A stretch of DNA of 64,000 bases from Verrucomicrobiia bacterium. GTDB taxonomy: Bacteria > Verrucomicrobiota > Verrucomicrobiia > Verrucomicrobiales > Akkermansiaceae. Both the position numbers and the translations under genes were made by a program. The notes under the pieces are model-generated. The model was not told the origin of the DNA, made no database searches, and was given only the letters and a program-made list of their open reading frames with translations. This document shows, piece after piece, positions 49,101 through 55,782 of this stretch. The DNA is taken from assembly GCA_030432565.1 (NCBI GenBank), contig JAUIGV010000011.1:117726-181725 (forward strand). Reading direction: 5' to 3'. How positions within the stretch are numbered: position 1 is the stretch's first letter; every line of letters starts with the position of its first letter.

Positions 49101-50267
49101 GCCGAAATCGCACACGTTGGGAAGAAAATCTTTCTTCGCCTCGTCGACCCTGATCGCGACGTTTCCGAAAAGCGGGATACGGCCATGGTGCGGATCGTAA
49201 CCGCAACCGGAGAGGACGAAACAATCGAACTCGAGGAAACGCTGACACATAGTGGTGTGTTCACCGGGTCCTTGCCACTTCAGGCGACTGCCAAACCCGT
49301 CGCTGGAAATTTTGAAGGAACGATCGAATGCTTCTTCGGCGATGAAATCACCGTGGGCTATCTCGATAACGTGATTCAGACTCCCGACGGACAGCCAATT
49401 ATCGAACGGACGCTCCCGGTTGCCGTTGGCACCAATGGAGTAATGGCCGCGTTTAGCAAGATCTACAAAGATGAAGACCTGGCCATCCAGACCCAGTTCC
49501 ACATTGCCGAGAGTTACTTCGAGCTCTTCAAGAGCCAGAGAAAGCTCAAACAAGATGAGAAGGCCGCCGCCGCGCTTGCTTCCGGTCGACGTGTTCTCCG
49601 TGACCTTCAGGACGACTATCCAAATCCTAAATACGCCCCGAGGGTCTCTTATCTTCTCGGCCAGTTCGCTCAGGAAATGGAAGCTTGGGACGAAGCTATC
49701 GCCGCTTATGGTTCAATCGTCAGAAATCACCCCGAGCACAATCTTGCGCCAGACTCTCAATACAAGCTTGGCCAATGCCACGAGGAAGCCGGCGAACTCG
49801 ACGAAGCCCTTGAAGCCTACGTCACCCTTGCGGGAACCTATCCAAAGAGCCCGCTCATCGCCAACGTTATGCTCCGTATTAACGAGCACTTTTACGTGAA
49901 GGAGGACTATGCGGTTGCAGCCTCTGTTGGTGAGAAATTCCTGGAGAAATTCCCCAATCATGAATGGACCCCCAAAATGGCTTTTCGTATTGGTCAGTGC
50001 CATTACAAGCAGGAAGAGTATCTCAAAGGAGGTCAGGCTTTCGACGCCTTTGCCAAACGTTTTCCCGAGCAAGAACTTACCGCACAAGCCCTCTTCTGGG
50101 CGGGCGAAAGTTATCGCATGGGCAAGGACATCCCCAACGCCTTTCGCCGCTACAATCGCTGCCGCTGGGATTTTCCCGAAAGCGATGCCGCCAAATACTC
50201 CCGCGGCAGACTCGCTCTTCCTGAACTCCTTGCCCAGTTTGAGAAGGAGGCCAATTTAAACGAATAA
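43140..50267 (+). CDS. Giant periplasmic TPR protein with repeated acidic beta modules
   Basis: 2375 residues, starting at a TTG whose last bases overlap the TGA of the previous gene (T-T-G-A). Signal peptide 1-20 (F-L-A-F-C-L-P-A-Y-A). Residues about 25-1090 are TPR-like helices. From about 1095 to 2080 come beta modules with a D-x-D-x-D-like loop: near 1098 (D-P-D-L-G), 1248 (D-G-D-R-D-L-T-D-D), 1694 (D-F-D-L-D-I-G-L-G-R-D), 1828 (D-P-D-Q) and 2001 (D-P-D-R-D-V-S). Most end in a 'GVF.G' and a 'GD.I.V.Y.D' strand. A segment near 1303-1400 (A-I-D-H-S-L-D-T-S-W-R) resembles an F5/8-type discoidin domain. Residues 2107-2375 are TPRs again. ExbB follows 2 bases later. No named family is recognised for the whole protein. 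Confidence 0.85.
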   Translation: MKTLIPKLTLFLAFCLPAYADKAADLEARLKETTESSPSGGKLMEELADLYWKDEKIFGLIRTTSKFSRTQTENPKRAEMTLKLIDGYTVAARHDDVIVTGRQFLEVFPGHKLCNEVRDRIATAYESTGRGSLAAVQRQTIWENGGALKQGIHAVRLFNEVNNGASFNRASSLAAAMVAKIPANSILTGVGFQGMHAAERAEQWAEGLQIAKTIVRRKAPMNDLEQQDLWFRTGRLEARLGQFENALQSFRKALTRERDDIHRSLIDAMISAKKSPAEIEAEARKYLAAFPRRADRYSPLARAAHAAAEAKDLKRALAIAESVMLHDVAIHDLPRSYVQWCGDNQSRAAEGLLKLISQKPAGAGTLRAILALGVYRDGLKEIAKARSIAYDFLLESPTEDGWTEEITDFLYSSATGEEAFRKDLAVISTSAKSFPHLAGFQDRIWKRAPKDKNQNRAWQVAKKAHQSDSLTKLWKDIQEKGGKSGKSCQQLLEKKLTSEQRFVVLSRLAYVYRHHLGGKSKTTAAKYYQNLCQEFPKDLSAAEQWLEAAAYTPEKERAAMTLTAANHVLSIPAGPAYYDTWFRLVETKNETVIRKAIPWIKKSKELSEYPSAHSTRIGDVMNELGMKSEAVSWWKAHMDLDPNNREYVNCALRIASTLEPAAAQSFLKSRAATDSDHHGTYAAELANLLFRGEDLDSMQAILEKSRDRADQNPFRPWGMGEWPARSWLETAKSSKDWTDAKRNRIYTMIRDLRIGRVSAEAGLDLLGDSIKSIDRLFEAQSLIRTADRHYESWKRIFPYAQAALAREDFALATTILNGLLNTIRSVGNAEMTTARNLLRKAYGEMGTLSSDIPADSPIAPLLQIILHLRLGDDARAEATYYENQDLFKKHLYELPVELLLFGAGIHIAQGTPEDHERAEDILRGWMVKFGESEKVDVRDKSQIQLLLARNYQRARQYDIARAEFTTVLNLYKEQAEAIEARFGIGETYMAQRVYDQAGEIFTTLSESPNPTIAIRANFLRGVLAIREEDNEQARRIFLSVLEQAPDTDLANETLYNLAEVYGIEQRFLTQLETLRTVGRLGQESKLWHTPGKALSVVVQDPDLGISRGDTRIPVIVTTEPGNDREESFLTSGGAGKGIFLTEFPTTLGEANPGDGILQVTGGDIISVDYPEEFKKQFQFEFLSNTRLRIASDGSLEVASSEIINEDDATFTDTLKKEIAGKQEEQSRSASRPRNQVKPGNLIYLQVKDGDRDLTDDPDKVSVKLSASSGDEVQLTIDEESQHGGVFLGMARTGELPAGAKASDSALDHNPLMAIDHSLDTSWRSEPDGAAPKSLSIDMKELRRTESIILGSPQVEEEAPVRMRIRGSHDGRFWFNLASFPAAKPATPIKFPESGMHLRIFKTQSKSLKENYSWEDIAGLVQKVEPTVVKKVESLSWEAPEEGTDAHFLVWSGPFVQEREGALRIEVSGRNTAVMFNGQLEMPVGEGDQSVDLFAPRGIHQLTIFTLVTPEVKSAEARIARENRQSSLVKMRPFIATDFDPAAVTDLEPFTPAQPSVIKQVENRWILSMSPRELRFIDFEFLEYRGEAIAVNNVEVSGGGQKHIPPAADVLELASNDVLELAPGDTVTVSYLDELTAGAEQRNRLLTKSLTATYYNGEITPISFDFNRNGDGSVKGTRKELLRIEPGERIVAEIVDFDLDIGLGRDEVEVEVQINSDPPFKLTATETDSSTGVFHAEIDTAAETSEGKIVVKRGDKIYLRYQDTQNTFPGHAFYRETVVLLNEPTDAIIQIVESETPVEGAPRFLPVEDDRPAEYVSKVEYRLPLTIEVIDPDQAKDSRSTVLVDVVTTQGAKIQVECVLSRSYAAPNEAFSELRNPALWEGRFVGQIPLLLGSPESVAMVPEDGTLPKGGLGRIIRPVDDGPEATLDDGSGESGTTLAVLSVIGSDQFSANYEDNSRRDGTEKLLQASARLFSAASLEITDEEYLEPAEIAHVGKKIFLRLVDPDRDVSEKRDTAMVRIVTATGEDETIELEETLTHSGVFTGSLPLQATAKPVAGNFEGTIECFFGDEITVGYLDNVIQTPDGQPIIERTLPVAVGTNGVMAAFSKIYKDEDLAIQTQFHIAESYFELFKSQRKLKQDEKAAAALASGRRVLRDLQDDYPNPKYAPRVSYLLGQFAQEMEAWDEAIAAYGSIVRNHPEHNLAPDSQYKLGQCHEEAGELDEALEAYVTLAGTYPKSPLIANVMLRINEHFYVKEDYAVAASVGEKFLEKFPNHEWTPKMAFRIGQCHYKQEEYLKGGQAFDAFAKRFPEQELTAQALFWAGESYRMGKDIPNAFRRYNRCRWDFPESDAAKYSRGRLALPELLAQFEKEANLNE

Positions 50268-50269
50268 TC

Positions 50270-50977
50270 ATGATCCCAGTCCATCTCGCTGATGCCGGCT
50301 TCTTTGAGTCCGGCGCTCTTAAATTCCTGCTCGAAGGCGGCCCTTTCATGTGGCCGCTCCTGATTCTTTTGGTCATGGCGATCGCCGTCATTATTGAGCG
50401 CTATCGAAGTCTCAAACTTCTTGAAACTGATGCCAGCGCACTCCGTGAAGACGTGATTGCTTTGCTGTCAGAGGACAAGGTTGAGGAATCTCTGAAACTG
50501 TGCGACTCCGCTCGCGGTCCGGTTCCTGCGATTCTCTCAAATGGCCTTCGTAAATACCTTGTCCTCCGCCGCCTCAACTATGACCAAGCTCAAATGGAGC
50601 AGCAAGTCGTCAAAAGTATGGAGAATTACGGCGTCAATATTGTCGCGACCCTTGAGCGTCACCTTCCCATTCTCGCCACCATCGCCTCTGTCGCCCCCAT
50701 GCTGGGATTCCTTGGAACAGTGCAAGGCATGATCGTGGCCTTCGGAGATATTGAAGCAAACATCGGCCAACAAAACATCGTGCAGGCCGCGGCCTCCGGA
50801 ATCCGTGTCGCCCTCCTTACCACCGCCTTCGGCTTGATCGTGGGAATTCCGGCCTATATGGCGTTCAATTACTTCACCGGTCTTATCAATGACTTCGTTC
50901 TTCAAGTCGAATCATCGGCGGCCGAACTGATCGAAGTTGTCTCCCTCCGCCTCACTCTTGGCAAAGGAAGTTCATGA
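50270..50977 (+). CDS. MotA/TolQ/ExbB proton channel protein
   Basis: 235 residues. First membrane helix at about 26-45 (F-M-W-P-L-L-I-L-L-V-M-A-I), a cytoplasmic loop of about 90 residues, then two helices near 140-165 and 185-205. The family signature M-L-G-F-L-G-T-V-Q-G-M-I and the later A-L-L-T-T-A-F-G-L-I-V-G-I-P-A are present. ExbB pentamers hold ExbD dimers and turn proton motive force into mechanical work across the envelope. It is first of an ATGA-coupled exbB-exbD-exbD-unknown set, directly after the giant TPR gene. I leave the symbol blank because partners are not TonB or Tol. Confidence 0.93.
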   Translation: MIPVHLADAGFFESGALKFLLEGGPFMWPLLILLVMAIAVIIERYRSLKLLETDASALREDVIALLSEDKVEESLKLCDSARGPVPAILSNGLRKYLVLRRLNYDQAQMEQQVVKSMENYGVNIVATLERHLPILATIASVAPMLGFLGTVQGMIVAFGDIEANIGQQNIVQAAASGIRVALLTTAFGLIVGIPAYMAFNYFTGLINDFVLQVESSAAELIEVVSLRLTLGKGSS

Positions 50978-51396
50978 AACTGCAACGGGGGAAATTGTTG
51001 GTCGATCCGCCTGCGAGCGCCAGCTCGGATATCGCCTTCATTCTTATCATCTTCTTTCTCGTCTGTGCCGCGGTGCAACCAGAGACCGGCGTTGCCCAGA
51101 TTCTGCCTAAGACCGAGGAAAAGACCGATAAGCGCGATCAAAGTAAGAATATCGAGGTTTCCATTACGCCAAGTAGTATCGTGCTCAACGGAAGCCCGCT
51201 GAAACTTCTGGAGTTTTCCCAAAGACTCACTTCGGCCCTATCAACGAAGACTCGTGATGCCGATCGTATCGTCACCGTCAAAAGTGCTCCAGATACTCCA
51301 TACCCGCTCTGGATCAAAGTTTCACAAGCCATTGAACAGGCTGGTGGAATCCTCACTCTCGAACTCGAATCCGATCGCGTGATCAGTGTTGAATGA
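50974..51396 (+). CDS. ExbD/TolR-type biopolymer transport protein (first copy)
   Basis: 140 residues, the normal ExbD size. Short cytoplasmic N-terminus, a single membrane helix (about 19-36) that starts with the key proton-carrying Asp19 in S-S-D-I-A-F-I-L-I-I-F-F-L-V, then a periplasmic domain with S-I-V-L-N-G-S-P-L near residue 68. The ATG overlaps the ExbB stop (ATGA), so translation is coupled. It differs from the second copy in the periplasmic domain, so the two may form a heterodimer in the ExbB ring. Confidence 0.92.
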   Translation: MKLQRGKLLVDPPASASSDIAFILIIFFLVCAAVQPETGVAQILPKTEEKTDKRDQSKNIEVSITPSSIVLNGSPLKLLEFSQRLTSALSTKTRDADRIVTVKSAPDTPYPLWIKVSQAIEQAGGILTLELESDRVISVE

Positions 51397-51809
51397 AGCT
51401 CCCACGGAAAAAAATGACGGCCTCCATCCCCTCGGCTGCGATGGGTGATATTGGTTTCTTACTGCTCATTTTTTTCGTCATCCTCGCTCGCGCGCAGGAC
51501 GACAGTCACGTTCGCTGGCAACCCGCCAAACTGAAGGAGGTTGAAATGGTCGCGTCTCCGCTCGCCAGCGTCACGATCGACACCGGATTCAAAACCTATC
51601 TCGACGGCAAGGAAATCTCCACAGACGAACTTGCTGGGGCACTTTCTCAAATTCTCGGCGACGCTCCGGCCGGAAAACGCTATGTCTTTCTCAAGGTTCA
51701 TAAGGAAGCCAAAGCGACACACTTCGAACCCGTGATCGCTGCAATCAGTGAAGCTGGTGGAGATCTCGTTCACATCCTTGAACCCGAAAACATCTCTTCG
51801 ACCCAATGA
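51393..51809 (+). CDS. ExbD/TolR-type biopolymer transport protein (second copy)
   Basis: 138 residues. M-K-L-P-R-K-K opening, membrane helix from Asp19 (A-A-M-G-D-I-G-F-L-L-L-I-F-F-V-I), then a periplasmic domain with T-Y-L-D-G-K-E-I-S and Y-V-F-L-K-V-H. The proton Asp is in the same place as in the first ExbD, so both copies look functional. The ATG overlaps the first copy's stop and its own stop overlaps the next ATG. Confidence 0.91.
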   Translation: MKLPRKKMTASIPSAAMGDIGFLLLIFFVILARAQDDSHVRWQPAKLKEVEMVASPLASVTIDTGFKTYLDGKEISTDELAGALSQILGDAPAGKRYVFLKVHKEAKATHFEPVIAAISEAGGDLVHILEPENISSTQ

Positions 51810-52273
51810 AAGGTAAATCACAATCCTCAGACGCATCTCGCACCTCCATGGCCAGCACCAAAGCCGACTTGCGGGAACTCAAGGCGAATTCCAGCGCCAC
51901 TGTCCAGGAACTGCAGGAGTTTCTTCGAGACTTGAAGGGCAAAAGCCCTCAGGAAATGCTCGGCGCAGTTGCCTCAAGCCAACTTTTCCAGGCCACGATA
52001 CTTTCGATCATCCTGGTGATAATCGCCATCTTCACCCTCACTGCCATCCCATATTTCCTGGGAGACCAGACAACTCCTGACCCCGGGTCTCCAATTGTGA
52101 CTGCTCCTGTATCGTCCGCTCCTGCCCCCCGGGAACCCGAAACATCTCCTCAGGCCAAACCAAAAGATGGCGAAGCTCTTGCACCACTTGGAGTCAACGA
52201 AAAGAAAACCGCCCCGGCAAACGTCAACCCGCTGGAGGACAATGGTGAGAACTTCCTTAAAGATCTCGAGTAA
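51806..52273 (+). CDS. Single-pass membrane protein with Pro-rich tail, TonB-like topology
   Basis: 155 residues. Residues 1-60 are hydrophilic and presumably cytoplasmic with helical heptads (K-A-D-L-R-E-L-K-A-N-S-S). One membrane helix spans about 66-86 (A-T-I-L-S-I-I-L-V-I-I-A-I-F). The rest is a Pro/Ala-rich extended tail (A-P-V-S-S-A-P-A-P-R-E-P-E-T) into the periplasm, ending acidic. The layout recalls TonB or TolA without their C-terminal domains. Coupled by ATGA to the second ExbD. No family recognised; a role linking the motor to the DUF4159 or TPR proteins is inference. Confidence 0.75.
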   Translation: MKGKSQSSDASRTSMASTKADLRELKANSSATVQELQEFLRDLKGKSPQEMLGAVASSQLFQATILSIILVIIAIFTLTAIPYFLGDQTTPDPGSPIVTAPVSSAPAPREPETSPQAKPKDGEALAPLGVNEKKTAPANVNPLEDNGENFLKDLE

Positions 52274-52312
52274 AAAGCCACCCCCAATCGTCACAGTTGG
52301 GTCCCGACCGAA

Positions 52313-53740
52313 ATGCCCTCTCAACAAAAGCTAAAAAATCTCTGCGACCGGCTCCCCCGCCCGCTTCGCAACCCGCTTTTGTTGACAGGAATTTACGCCA
52401 TTCTCTGGTGTCTTCTATGGGTCGATGCCAATGTTTGGTTCTTGCTAAGCCGATGGACTGCCGCGCTTGGCTTTCTGTCGGCTATTCCCGTCTGCTTGTA
52501 TTGGATTCGCAGACACCGCGATTCCGCCCCAATCATTCGACGCGGTATTCTAAGCGCTTCCTACCTTCCCGTCTGGCAGCTCGCCGTTTACCTTCCCCTT
52601 CTCAGTTTTTCATACTCACTCTCGAGCACCCTCTCCCGGATCGGAACAGCCGGTGCTTTTTTCCTTGGGCTGGGATGGGCCGCGTGGTGGATTGATCGTG
52701 AAACCAAACGAACAATTGAGCCTGCCGGCCCCCAACGTTCATGGGACCCCCGACAACTTTCCGCCTGGTACTTTGGTCACAAGAACCAAAAGCTCCGTCA
52801 GTCTCTCCTAACGCTGGTTAGTTACACTGTCCTTTTCAGCATGGTAGCTTTCATTCTGACCCGCTTATCAGGTTGCAGCATTTACGAATCGCCGCTTGGG
52901 GGTGGCGAAGAAACACAGCTCAAGCAAGTCGTGCAGATTCAAAAAGTCATTAATAAGAAATTCGTTATCAATCCATACAGCAGCGTCTTGTTTAATCCCC
53001 CACCCATCGATGACGTGAAGCTCGAAGTTCTGGAAGTCACCGAGCACCTTTATGAAATCGGCCAGGGTAAGGGTGATGGCGCGGGTTTTTCGGCAGGCAC
53101 GGCCCGGGGAAAGGTTCGCTTTATTCGCCTGAAGTATGACGGTGGTGATTGGGAACAGGATATGGATCGTGGCTCGGATCTCAATCTTCTCACCGAATAT
53201 GGGGTTCGCACGGGCCATCCAGTCAGCGATCGCCCCGAACCGATGGAGATTGGCCGCCTCAAAAGCTTCCCCAAAAGGAAGAGTCCCCCTATGGTCTACA
53301 TGACCGGACAACAAGGGATCAGTCTCAGCGAAAAGGAAATCAAGGTGATGCGCAGCTATCTGCTGGAGCACCACGGTATGCTATTCGGCGACAACGGAGG
53401 CAGCTCTGCATGGGAAGGCCAGTTCGTCTCCATGATGAAAAAGATCCTTCCCCGTATTGAACCCATCGATGTCTATCTTGACCACTCCATTCACCGGATT
53501 CCCTATCCGCTTCCAAAGCTCCCCATCGTAGCTCCGCACGGACGTTCAAACGCCCTCGGTTGGGTCGTTGATGGCCGCTTGGTCGCCTACTATCATCCTG
53601 GCGATATCGGTGACGCGTGGGCCGACGGACACTCCGGCGTCCCCCGTGAAGTCTGGGAATCCAGCTACCAACTTGGAGTAAACATTATTTATTACGCCCA
53701 CGCCGAATACAACAAGTGGCTCGAACGAACCAAAAAATAA
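52313..53740 (+). CDS. Membrane-anchored DUF4159-domain protein
   Basis: 475 residues. The N-terminal 190 residues hold about five hydrophobic segments (G-I-Y-A-I-L-W-C-L-L-W-V, F-L-S-A-I-P-V-C-L-Y-W-I, and others to V-A-F-I-L-T-R-L-S-G-C). The soluble part starts after C-S-I-Y-E-S. It carries DUF4159 features: D-V-K-L-E-V-L-E-V, then M-T-G-Q-Q-G-I-S-L-S-E-K-E-I-K-V-M-R-S-Y-L, L-F-G-D-N-G-G-S-S-A, and P-L-P-K-L near the end. DUF4159 proteins usually have a signal peptide only, so the multi-pass anchor is unusual. Starts 39 bases after the previous gene and 2 bases before the last TPR gene. Confidence 0.82.
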   Translation: MPSQQKLKNLCDRLPRPLRNPLLLTGIYAILWCLLWVDANVWFLLSRWTAALGFLSAIPVCLYWIRRHRDSAPIIRRGILSASYLPVWQLAVYLPLLSFSYSLSSTLSRIGTAGAFFLGLGWAAWWIDRETKRTIEPAGPQRSWDPRQLSAWYFGHKNQKLRQSLLTLVSYTVLFSMVAFILTRLSGCSIYESPLGGGEETQLKQVVQIQKVINKKFVINPYSSVLFNPPPIDDVKLEVLEVTEHLYEIGQGKGDGAGFSAGTARGKVRFIRLKYDGGDWEQDMDRGSDLNLLTEYGVRTGHPVSDRPEPMEIGRLKSFPKRKSPPMVYMTGQQGISLSEKEIKVMRSYLLEHHGMLFGDNGGSSAWEGQFVSMMKKILPRIEPIDVYLDHSIHRIPYPLPKLPIVAPHGRSNALGWVVDGRLVAYYHPGDIGDAWADGHSGVPREVWESSYQLGVNIIYYAHAEYNKWLERTKK

Positions 53741-53742
53741 TT

Positions 53743-55224
53743 ATGCCTGCCTCTGTCCTTGCTCTATTTCTTGCGCTTGCTTCATGTGCGAACGCCGCTC
53801 TTTCCACCCTTCAGCAAATCGATGTCAAAACCTTCGAAAAGATGCGGGAGGTCGAACGCTATCAAATTAAGATTGCCGAGAAACACTTCCTGAAGGGGGA
53901 TTTCAAGATCGCTCTCGCCGAGTACGAGAAATTCCTGACTCTCTATGAAAAGAGCGCCGGTGCCCCATACGCCCAACTGATGTGGAGTCACACCATGATG
54001 AATCTGAAGAAGCCGAAAACCGCTTTGCGCGAGGGCTTCCAGTCGGTCATCGACTATTGGCCCGAATCAAATGAAGCCACCATCGCCGCTTACTGCATGG
54101 GTGACGCTTATCGAACCATGGGCGAGGTCAAGGATGCGCAAAAATCCTTCCGTTTCCTCATCAAGGAATATCCCGATCACGAGATCGCGATCCGGGCCCG
54201 ACAAGACCTTCTGCACTATAGTCGACTTCACCAGGACATGGAGGAGCGCCTCTCTCTCCTCAATGAACTTACCTTCAAGGTCAAACGCACCGAGAAGTCC
54301 AGGGACGCTTGCATCAAGGCCTGTCATGAACTTGCCGAACTTCACTGCTTTGCGCAAAAGCTGGATGAAGGAAAAAAGGCTCTGGCGACAACTTATGCCG
54401 GCCCCAAGCTTTTTGATCAAATCTACTCTCTATCGGCCAAAACGGTGAAGCACTTGCTCGGTGATTCCAAAACGAAACCAGCGGCTCTGAAACTTGGAGA
54501 TCAACTCATCGCAACTCTGCGGGCAGAAACCTCCGTCCGACCGGAGCTTGCTTCACAGTTTCTTTATCAAGCAGCCGATCTCAACAGCACCTTGGGCAGA
54601 CCTGCTGAAACAATGAAGATCTATCGTGAGATCGGCGAGCAGTTTGGGATGAACGACAGCCTTCGTGGCAGAATGGCGGATTGGTACAAGGCTCGTGACA
54701 AACGTGACGAAGCCCGGAAGATCTATGGAGAGTTTGAAGATCAAGTGGCAGGTTTGAAGAACCTCGCAAGCATGTCTCTGGAAGACGGAAAAATCGAAGA
54801 AGCGATCGGAATTTATCGAAAACTCATTGAAATTGATGGTGACAATTCCGGCGAGCATCTCTGGGCCATTGCGGCTTGCTACGAAAAACAATCCGACTGG
54901 AAAAAAGCCATTGCGTGCTATCGTCAGGTCGATCGATTCCCTGCCAACTACTTCGCAATCGCCAAATGCCATCGGCAACTCGGAGAGCAAAAAGAGGCCA
55001 TTGTGCTCTACAATCAAATCAAGGTCGTTGAGAAATCGGCTCCCGAAGCCTCTCTCCAGATTGGTTTCACCTACGAAGAGGCCAAGGATAAGGAGAAGGC
55101 AATCCGCACCTTCCAACTTACTTGCAAGCGCTACCCGAAATCAGGGCAAGCCAGCAAGGCCCACTCCCACCTCCAAAACAAATACAATATCAATGTGACC
55201 CTCGGTGGGACCGAGGAGGAATAG
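53743..55224 (+). CDS. Periplasmic TPR protein, last gene of the ten-gene run
   Basis: 493 residues from the ATG at 53,743, two bases after the DUF4159 stop. Signal peptide S-V-L-A-L-F-L-A-L-A-S-C-A-N-A; the Cys in A-S-C-A gives a possible lipobox, so it may be a lipoprotein. The rest is TPR-like: A-E-K-H-F-L-K-G-D-F-K-I-A-L-A-E-Y-E-K-F-L, then D-A-Q-K-S-F-R-F-L-I-K-E-Y-P and further repeats to the C-terminus (A-I-R-T-F-Q-L-T-C-K-R-Y-P). It resembles YbgF/BamD-like helical scaffolds. The run ends here; a convergent flavoprotein gene follows 49 bases on. Confidence 0.85.
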   Translation: MPASVLALFLALASCANAALSTLQQIDVKTFEKMREVERYQIKIAEKHFLKGDFKIALAEYEKFLTLYEKSAGAPYAQLMWSHTMMNLKKPKTALREGFQSVIDYWPESNEATIAAYCMGDAYRTMGEVKDAQKSFRFLIKEYPDHEIAIRARQDLLHYSRLHQDMEERLSLLNELTFKVKRTEKSRDACIKACHELAELHCFAQKLDEGKKALATTYAGPKLFDQIYSLSAKTVKHLLGDSKTKPAALKLGDQLIATLRAETSVRPELASQFLYQAADLNSTLGRPAETMKIYREIGEQFGMNDSLRGRMADWYKARDKRDEARKIYGEFEDQVAGLKNLASMSLEDGKIEEAIGIYRKLIEIDGDNSGEHLWAIAACYEKQSDWKKAIACYRQVDRFPANYFAIAKCHRQLGEQKEAIVLYNQIKVVEKSAPEASLQIGFTYEEAKDKEKAIRTFQLTCKRYPKSGQASKAHSHLQNKYNINVTLGGTEEE

Positions 55225-55273
55225 CATCCTGATGCATCCATGCATGAAAGGACTGCCAATCGAGCACCCCTCT

Positions 55274-55729
55274 CTATTGGGAATTGGTTGGCACCGCGTG
55301 ATACTCCAATGCCCATTCTCGCATGAAACGAACTTCAATCGGAACGATACGATAGAGAATAAACTCCGGGTTGTCGGGTGACCCGAGATACTGTTTCAGC
55401 AAGGGGTTGGCTGCCCAGATATCTGACAGCGTTGCCTCATCATTTACTACCTCGGCGTTTCCGGTGATACGGAGTTGGTCGTGATCGGGAGCGAGATAGG
55501 CGAGTTCCACCCTGGGATTGGCCGAAATCTCCGAGGTTTTTTGATACGAGGCGAGATTCGCGACATAGACGGTAAAATCCGGATCAACCCGAACCGGTGA
55601 CACCGGACGAACCCGGGGTTGACGTTTGGAATCAACAGTCGCCAGCATCGGGAACTTTGCATCCTTGATCACGGTATGGGCTAGCTCGTAGAGTTTGGCA
55701 GGATCAACAGGTTCTGGTCGGGGTTTCAT
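55274..55729 (-). CDS. Pyridoxamine 5'-phosphate oxidase-like FMN-binding protein
   Basis: 151 residues. The split-barrel flavin reductase/PNPOx fold is shown by F-P-M-L-A-T-V-D-S-K-R-Q-P-R-V-R-P, then Y-Q-K-T-S-E-I-S-A-N-P-R-V-E-L-A-Y and I-T-G-N-A-E-V-V. Members bind FMN or F420 and act on various small substrates; some are general stress proteins. The substrate is unknown here. Transcribed toward the ten-gene run and divergent from the VTT-type gene. Confidence 0.85.
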   Translation of the reverse strand: MKPRPEPVDPAKLYELAHTVIKDAKFPMLATVDSKRQPRVRPVSPVRVDPDFTVYVANLASYQKTSEISANPRVELAYLAPDHDQLRITGNAEVVNDEATLSDIWAANPLLKQYLGSPDNPEFILYRIVPIEVRFMREWALEYHAVPTNSQ

Positions 55730-55782
55730 GTGAAATTTCGCTCGGGTTCGGCTGGATGATTATTATCACGATTCAATAAATA

